This document shows, piece by piece, positions 6,913 through 9,865 of a stretch of 9,865 bases of DNA (position 1 is its first letter; each line of letters starts with the position of its first letter). The DNA lies in NCBI GenBank assembly GCA_035513295.1, contig DATKCH010000047.1, forward strand, positions 1 through 9,865. The letters are read 5' to 3'. This DNA comes from DATHRK01 sp035513295. Its GTDB lineage: Bacteria; Gemmatimonadota; Gemmatimonadetes; Longimicrobiales; RSA9. The position numbers and the translations under genes are program-made. A model generated the notes under the pieces. That model searched no databases. It was given only the letters and a program-made list of their open reading frames with translations, and was not told the origin of the DNA.

Positions 6913-8840
6913 GCGTTCACCTGTGCCAGGGGTGGCCGGCGGACGGCCGCCGGTTCGTCGTCGACGTAGATCCTGTACCATGCATCCAGGTTCAGGAGCA
7001 TCCAGAGTCGGACGTGGTGGTCCGCGCGCCGCCCGAGATGCTCGGCGGCGAGCCGATCGATCGCGTCGGCCCGGATCCATCCCGCTTCCACCAGCGGGCC
7101 CTCCGCGAGGGAATCACGCACGGACCGCAGGCGGCGCTCGTCGAGCCAGAAGGCCACGGGAAACATGAAGCCCTGCTTGGGTCTCGAGACGATCGTGGGC
7201 GGAAGCCAGTCACGCACCGCCTCCCTCAGGGCGATCTTGGTCCTGCCGCGATGGGCCTTCAGCCGCGCCGGCATGCGCGCCGTGAACTCCGCGAGGTGGT
7301 GGTCGAGCAGCGGCGCGCGCGCCTCCAGTCCGTGCGCCATGCTCATCCGGTCGGCCAGCATCAGCGTGTGCTCGGGGAGGCGCGTAAGCAGGTCGGCGGC
7401 GATCATGCGGTGCAGCGCGTCGCCGCCGTCCGCGGCGCGGAACGGCTCGGCGATGGCCGCTTCCGCATCGGCTCCCGACAGCGAGCCGAGCAGCCCGGGT
7501 CCGTAAACCCACGCCTTCTCCTCCTCGCCGAAGCGAAAGAACGAGGTCATGCGCGCGTACCGGCGCGCGGGGTCGAGCCGCGATACCGCGTCCAGCCACC
7601 GGGCGCGCTGGGGCAGGCTCTTGTAGCCGAAAGCCTGGGGAATCCGCCGGATGAGAGGACGCAGGATACCTTCCCGGAGCCACGCCGGCAGCGCCGCGTA
7701 CTTGCCTACCATGTCGAACGCGGCGTAGCGGTCGAAGCCCGCGAAGACCTCGTCGCCGCCGTCGCCGGTCAGCACGACCTTCACGTGGCGCGAGGCCAGT
7801 CGCGACGCTTCGAACAGGCACGCGGCGATCGGATCGGAGGGCTCGTCGAGCACGCGCACCATGCGCGCCGCGTCGCCGATCAGGTCGGGCCCGACGGTGT
7901 CCTCGTGGTGCGACGTGCCGCAGTGGAGCGCGACCGCGCGCGCGTGCTCGCGCTCGTCGAAGGTCCGCTCGTCCGACCCCACGCAGAAGGTCGGGAAGGG
8001 GCCGTCGGAGTGCCGCGCCATCGCCGCCACCACGGCGCTCGAGTCCAAGCCGCCCGAGAGGAACGCGCCCACCGGAACGTCGCTGACCATGTGCGACCGG
8101 ACCGCGTCGTCCAGGCGCGCCTCCAGCTCCTCCACCCAGGACGCATCGCTGCGCTCCCCGACGGTTCCGAAATCGAGCGCCCAGTAACGCTCGGTCCGCA
8201 CCCCGTCCCCGCGCCAGAAGAGGCGGTGCGCCGCGGGCAGCTTCCTCACGGCCTTCAGCATCGTGAGCGGAGGCGGGATGAACCGGAGCGACAGGTAGTA
8301 ATCGATCGCGGCGGGGTCGGGCTCGCCTGCCACATCGCCGTGCGCGAGCAGCGCCTTGATCTCCGAGGCGAACAGGAAGCGTCCGCCCGCGACCGCGTAG
8401 TAGAACGGCTTCTGGCCGAACCGGTCCCGCGCGGCGAAGAGCGCGCGCTCCGCGGAGTCCCAGACAACGAACGCGAACATGCCGCGCAACCGATCCACGC
8501 AGTCGGGCCCGTGGACCTGGTACAGGCGCAGCAGCACCTCCGTGTCGGTGCCGGTGGAGAACCCGCCGTGACCCGCCGCTTCCAGCTCGGCGCGCAGCTC
8601 CCGGTAGTTGTAGATCTCGCCGTTGAAGTCGATCCAGTAGCGCCCGTCGGCGGTCGGCATCGGCTGGGGCGCGGCATCCGGATCGATGATCGCGAGGCGG
8701 CGGTTGCCGAGCACCGCGCCGTCGTCGGCGTGATAGCCCGCGGCGTCCGGTCCGCGGTGCCGGAGCGCGTCGGTCATAGCGCGGACGCGCGGAATCTCGC
8801 GCTCGCGGTCCCCTCCGATCACTCCGCAGATGCCGCACAC
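6909..8840 (-). CDS. asnB: Asparagine synthase-like glutamine amidotransferase
   Basis: A 643-residue class II (Ntn) glutamine amidotransferase with an ATP-pyrophosphatase synthetase domain. Seen: nucleophile Cys2 directly after the start; glutaminase residues RHRGPDA (27-33), NRRLAIID (46-53), NGEIYNYREL (73-82) and TGTDTEV (96-102); then the PP-loop SGGLDSS (262-268), LDEPSDP (331-337) and TGDGGDEVFAGFDRY (358-372); later ADRMSMAHGLEARAPLLDH and the RPKQGF strand. Length is typical of the family. The glutaminase half releases ammonia from glutamine, and the synthetase half adenylates a carboxylate and forms an amide. Homologues in polysaccharide clusters are thought to amidate a sugar carboxylate rather than aspartate, and the neighbours favour that; a housekeeping asparagine synthetase cannot be excluded. 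GTG at 8840 is forced by Cys2, since the mature enzyme needs cysteine at its N-terminus. It starts 3 nt after methyltransferase A stops, with no clear ribosome site, so reinitiation is likely; its stop overlaps methyltransferase B. Confidence 0.93.
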   Translation of the reverse strand: MCGICGVIGGDREREIPRVRAMTDALRHRGPDAAGYHADDGAVLGNRRLAIIDPDAAPQPMPTADGRYWIDFNGEIYNYRELRAELEAAGHGGFSTGTDTEVLLRLYQVHGPDCVDRLRGMFAFVVWDSAERALFAARDRFGQKPFYYAVAGGRFLFASEIKALLAHGDVAGEPDPAAIDYYLSLRFIPPPLTMLKAVRKLPAAHRLFWRGDGVRTERYWALDFGTVGERSDASWVEELEARLDDAVRSHMVSDVPVGAFLSGGLDSSAVVAAMARHSDGPFPTFCVGSDERTFDEREHARAVALHCGTSHHEDTVGPDLIGDAARMVRVLDEPSDPIAACLFEASRLASRHVKVVLTGDGGDEVFAGFDRYAAFDMVGKYAALPAWLREGILRPLIRRIPQAFGYKSLPQRARWLDAVSRLDPARRYARMTSFFRFGEEEKAWVYGPGLLGSLSGADAEAAIAEPFRAADGGDALHRMIAADLLTRLPEHTLMLADRMSMAHGLEARAPLLDHHLAEFTARMPARLKAHRGRTKIALREAVRDWLPPTIVSRPKQGFMFPVAFWLDERRLRSVRDSLAEGPLVEAGWIRADAIDRLAAEHLGRRADHHVRLWMLLNLDAWYRIYVDDEPAAVRRPPLAQVNA

Positions 8841-8843
8841 CGT

Positions 8844-9731
8844 TCAGCCCGAGACGCCGGATGGGAATACCACGCCGAGCTCGTCAGCCGTCTCCTTTTC
8901 GCAGATCGCGATCAGGTGCCAACCCAATCCGCGGGTCAGACGCTTCGGCAACGCGCGGAAGGCGGGCACGAACACGTCGTTGAACAACGCGCCCTTGACG
9001 CCGTCGTGCAGGCGACTGCGCACCGGGAAGCGCTCGTGCAGGATCCTCCGGCGCGGAAAGAGCGCGACGGTCCGCTCGAGCTCGTCCGCGCTGTGCAGCC
9101 GGAACACGGGGGCGTCGTCGTGTTCGAGGGGGGTGCGGGTGAGGCGGGACATCGCCGTCAGCCAGGAGCGCCGGTGGTAGCCCATGAAGAGCGCCGCACC
9201 GCCCGGACGCAGCACACGATAGGCTTCCACGACGATTCCGTTGGGCTCGGGCGCGTAGGGGAGCACTCCGTGACAGTAGACGAAGTCGAAGCTCTCGTCC
9301 GCGAACGGCAGGTGCGCGCCGTCCGCCCCCGCCAGCGGCGCGGAGAGCGCGCGCGACCGGATGTTGGCGTCGGCCAGCGAAAGCGGTGTCTCGGCGACGT
9401 CCACGCCGACCACGCGCGCACCAGCGTCGGCGAATCGTACGAGATCCACGCCGGCGCCGCAGCCGATCTCGAGGACGCGCCTTCCCGCGAAGCGCGCGAA
9501 ATCCACGAGCCCCGCGAGGTAGTCCAGCTTCTCGAACCGATAGGCGTGGAGTTCGTCGAAATACGCCCGCGTGCCGGGCTCGCTGCGCGTGACCTCCTGG
9601 TCGTGGATGCGCGCGTTCCAGTACGATCGGACGGACGGCAGATCGGGGTGCGACGCAGGCGGCCCGGGAGCCGCGGCCGGTACGGCCGACCGGCGCGGCT
9701 CGAAACTCGCCATGGGGGGCAGGCCGCTCAC
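8844..9731 (-). CDS. SAM-dependent methyltransferase A (EPGT-signature type)
   Basis: A 295-residue class I methyltransferase. Seen: a disordered Ala/Pro-rich N-terminus (about 10-30); SVRSYWNARI (33-42) and SEPGTRAYF (50-58); motif I VLEIGCGAGVD (86-96); strand 2 ending VVGVDVAE (107-114); motif II/post-I FDFVYCHGVLPYA (148-160); and the AYRVLRPGGAALFMGYH helix-strand (170-186). A C-terminal extension of about 100 residues includes RSWLTAMSRLTRTPLE and a VPAFRALP segment, both echoed in methyltransferase B. GTG at 9731 has AAGG about nine bases upstream; ATG at 9713 would shorten the protein by six residues and has no ribosome site, but it cannot be excluded because the N-terminus is disordered either way. 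Three bases separate its stop from the amidotransferase start. It is the first complete gene of the run in this window. The acceptor is unknown. Confidence 0.88.
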   Translation of the reverse strand: MSGLPPMASFEPRRSAVPAAAPGPPASHPDLPSVRSYWNARIHDQEVTRSEPGTRAYFDELHAYRFEKLDYLAGLVDFARFAGRRVLEIGCGAGVDLVRFADAGARVVGVDVAETPLSLADANIRSRALSAPLAGADGAHLPFADESFDFVYCHGVLPYAPEPNGIVVEAYRVLRPGGAALFMGYHRRSWLTAMSRLTRTPLEHDDAPVFRLHSADELERTVALFPRRRILHERFPVRSRLHDGVKGALFNDVFVPAFRALPKRLTRGLGWHLIAICEKETADELGVVFPSGVSG

Positions 9732-9775
9732 GCCGCCCTACCTTGCAGAAGTGCTTGCGACCCGACGGTATTCAT

Positions 9776-9865
9776 GGTGACGCCGGGGAGAGCGGGGATG
9801 GTTTTCATGCTTGCTGCCCACGATGGCTCAGGTGGCAGATCCCCCCGCTCTCCGCGGTGACCCCG
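9776..9865. repeat. Inverted repeat bracketed by short direct repeats, upstream of methyltransferase A
   Basis: Two 11-base arms, GGAGAGCGGGG at 9787-9797 and its complement at 9843-9853, are 45 bases apart. Inside them is a second pair, CTGCC (9814-9818) and GGCAG (9834-9838). Just outside, GGTGACGCCG (9776-9785) and GGTGACCCCG (9856-9865, running into the window edge) match as direct repeats at nine of ten bases. In RNA read on the minus strand this would be a long two-level hairpin about 45 bases before the GTG start, with no T-tract. It could be a leader structure, a miniature mobile-element remnant, or the 3' end of an upstream gene that happens to be palindromic. The remaining stretch 9732-9775 holds only the ribosome site of methyltransferase A. 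Confidence 0.55.

Noticed and set aside
7014..9860. Plus-strand open frame of 948 codons
   Set aside because: It runs antisense to the amidotransferase and methyltransferase A, whose motifs are complete; the long frame reflects GC-rich codon positions on the opposite strand.
1..9865. Exosortase/PEP-CTERM (XrtA) locus
   Set aside because: AsnB-like, CE4 and GT4 genes occur in such loci, but no exosortase, PEP-CTERM protein or PEP-CTERM-specific gene is in this window.
1..9865. Mobile element, tRNA, rRNA or CRISPR
   Set aside because: No transposase or integrase frame, no tRNA or rRNA sequence recognised and no regularly spaced repeats were found.

Overview
The window is GC-rich bacterial DNA (roughly 70% by eye). 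It holds one co-directional run of eight genes, all on the minus strand, with no RNA gene, insertion sequence, integrase or CRISPR array seen. The gene set is that of an extracellular glycan locus (capsule, exopolysaccharide or O-antigen type): two GT4-type glycosyltransferases, three SAM methyltransferases, an AsnB-type amidotransferase, a NodB-type polysaccharide deacetylase, and a fusion of a PIG-L deacetylase with a formyltransferase. Composition and heavy use of GTG/TTG starts (six of eight genes) would suit a soil or marine GC-rich phylum such as Gemmatimonadota, Acidobacteriota or Myxococcota, but nothing here fixes the taxon.

Layout in transcription order, from high to low coordinates: an upstream leader or gene junction with an inverted repeat (9732-9865); methyltransferase A (9731-8844); asparagine-synthase-like amidotransferase (8840-6909); methyltransferase B, a diverged paralogue of A (6912-6076); PIG-L deacetylase/formyltransferase fusion (6045-4318); a 290-nt gap with no convincing gene; GT4 glycosyltransferase (4027-2852); methyltransferase C, from a different family (2855-2112); polysaccharide deacetylase (2115-1186); and a second GT4 glycosyltransferase (1157 to the window edge, C-terminus missing). 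Junctions are tight: three 4-nt overlaps (ATGA, GTGA, ATGA), one 3-nt gap and two gaps of about 30 nt. This suggests two translationally coupled blocks split by the 290-nt gap.

Read together, the glycosyltransferases would assemble a sugar chain and the other proteins would decorate it. The fusion protein is the most distinctive. Its N-terminal half has the PIG-L zinc motif for removing an N-acetyl group, and its C-terminal half has the formyl-THF transferase core, so one polypeptide could replace N-acetyl by N-formyl on an amino sugar. The amidotransferase would convert a carboxylate (perhaps a uronic acid) to an amide, and the methyltransferases would add methyl groups. The glycan product, its donor sugars and the order of steps cannot be read from this window.
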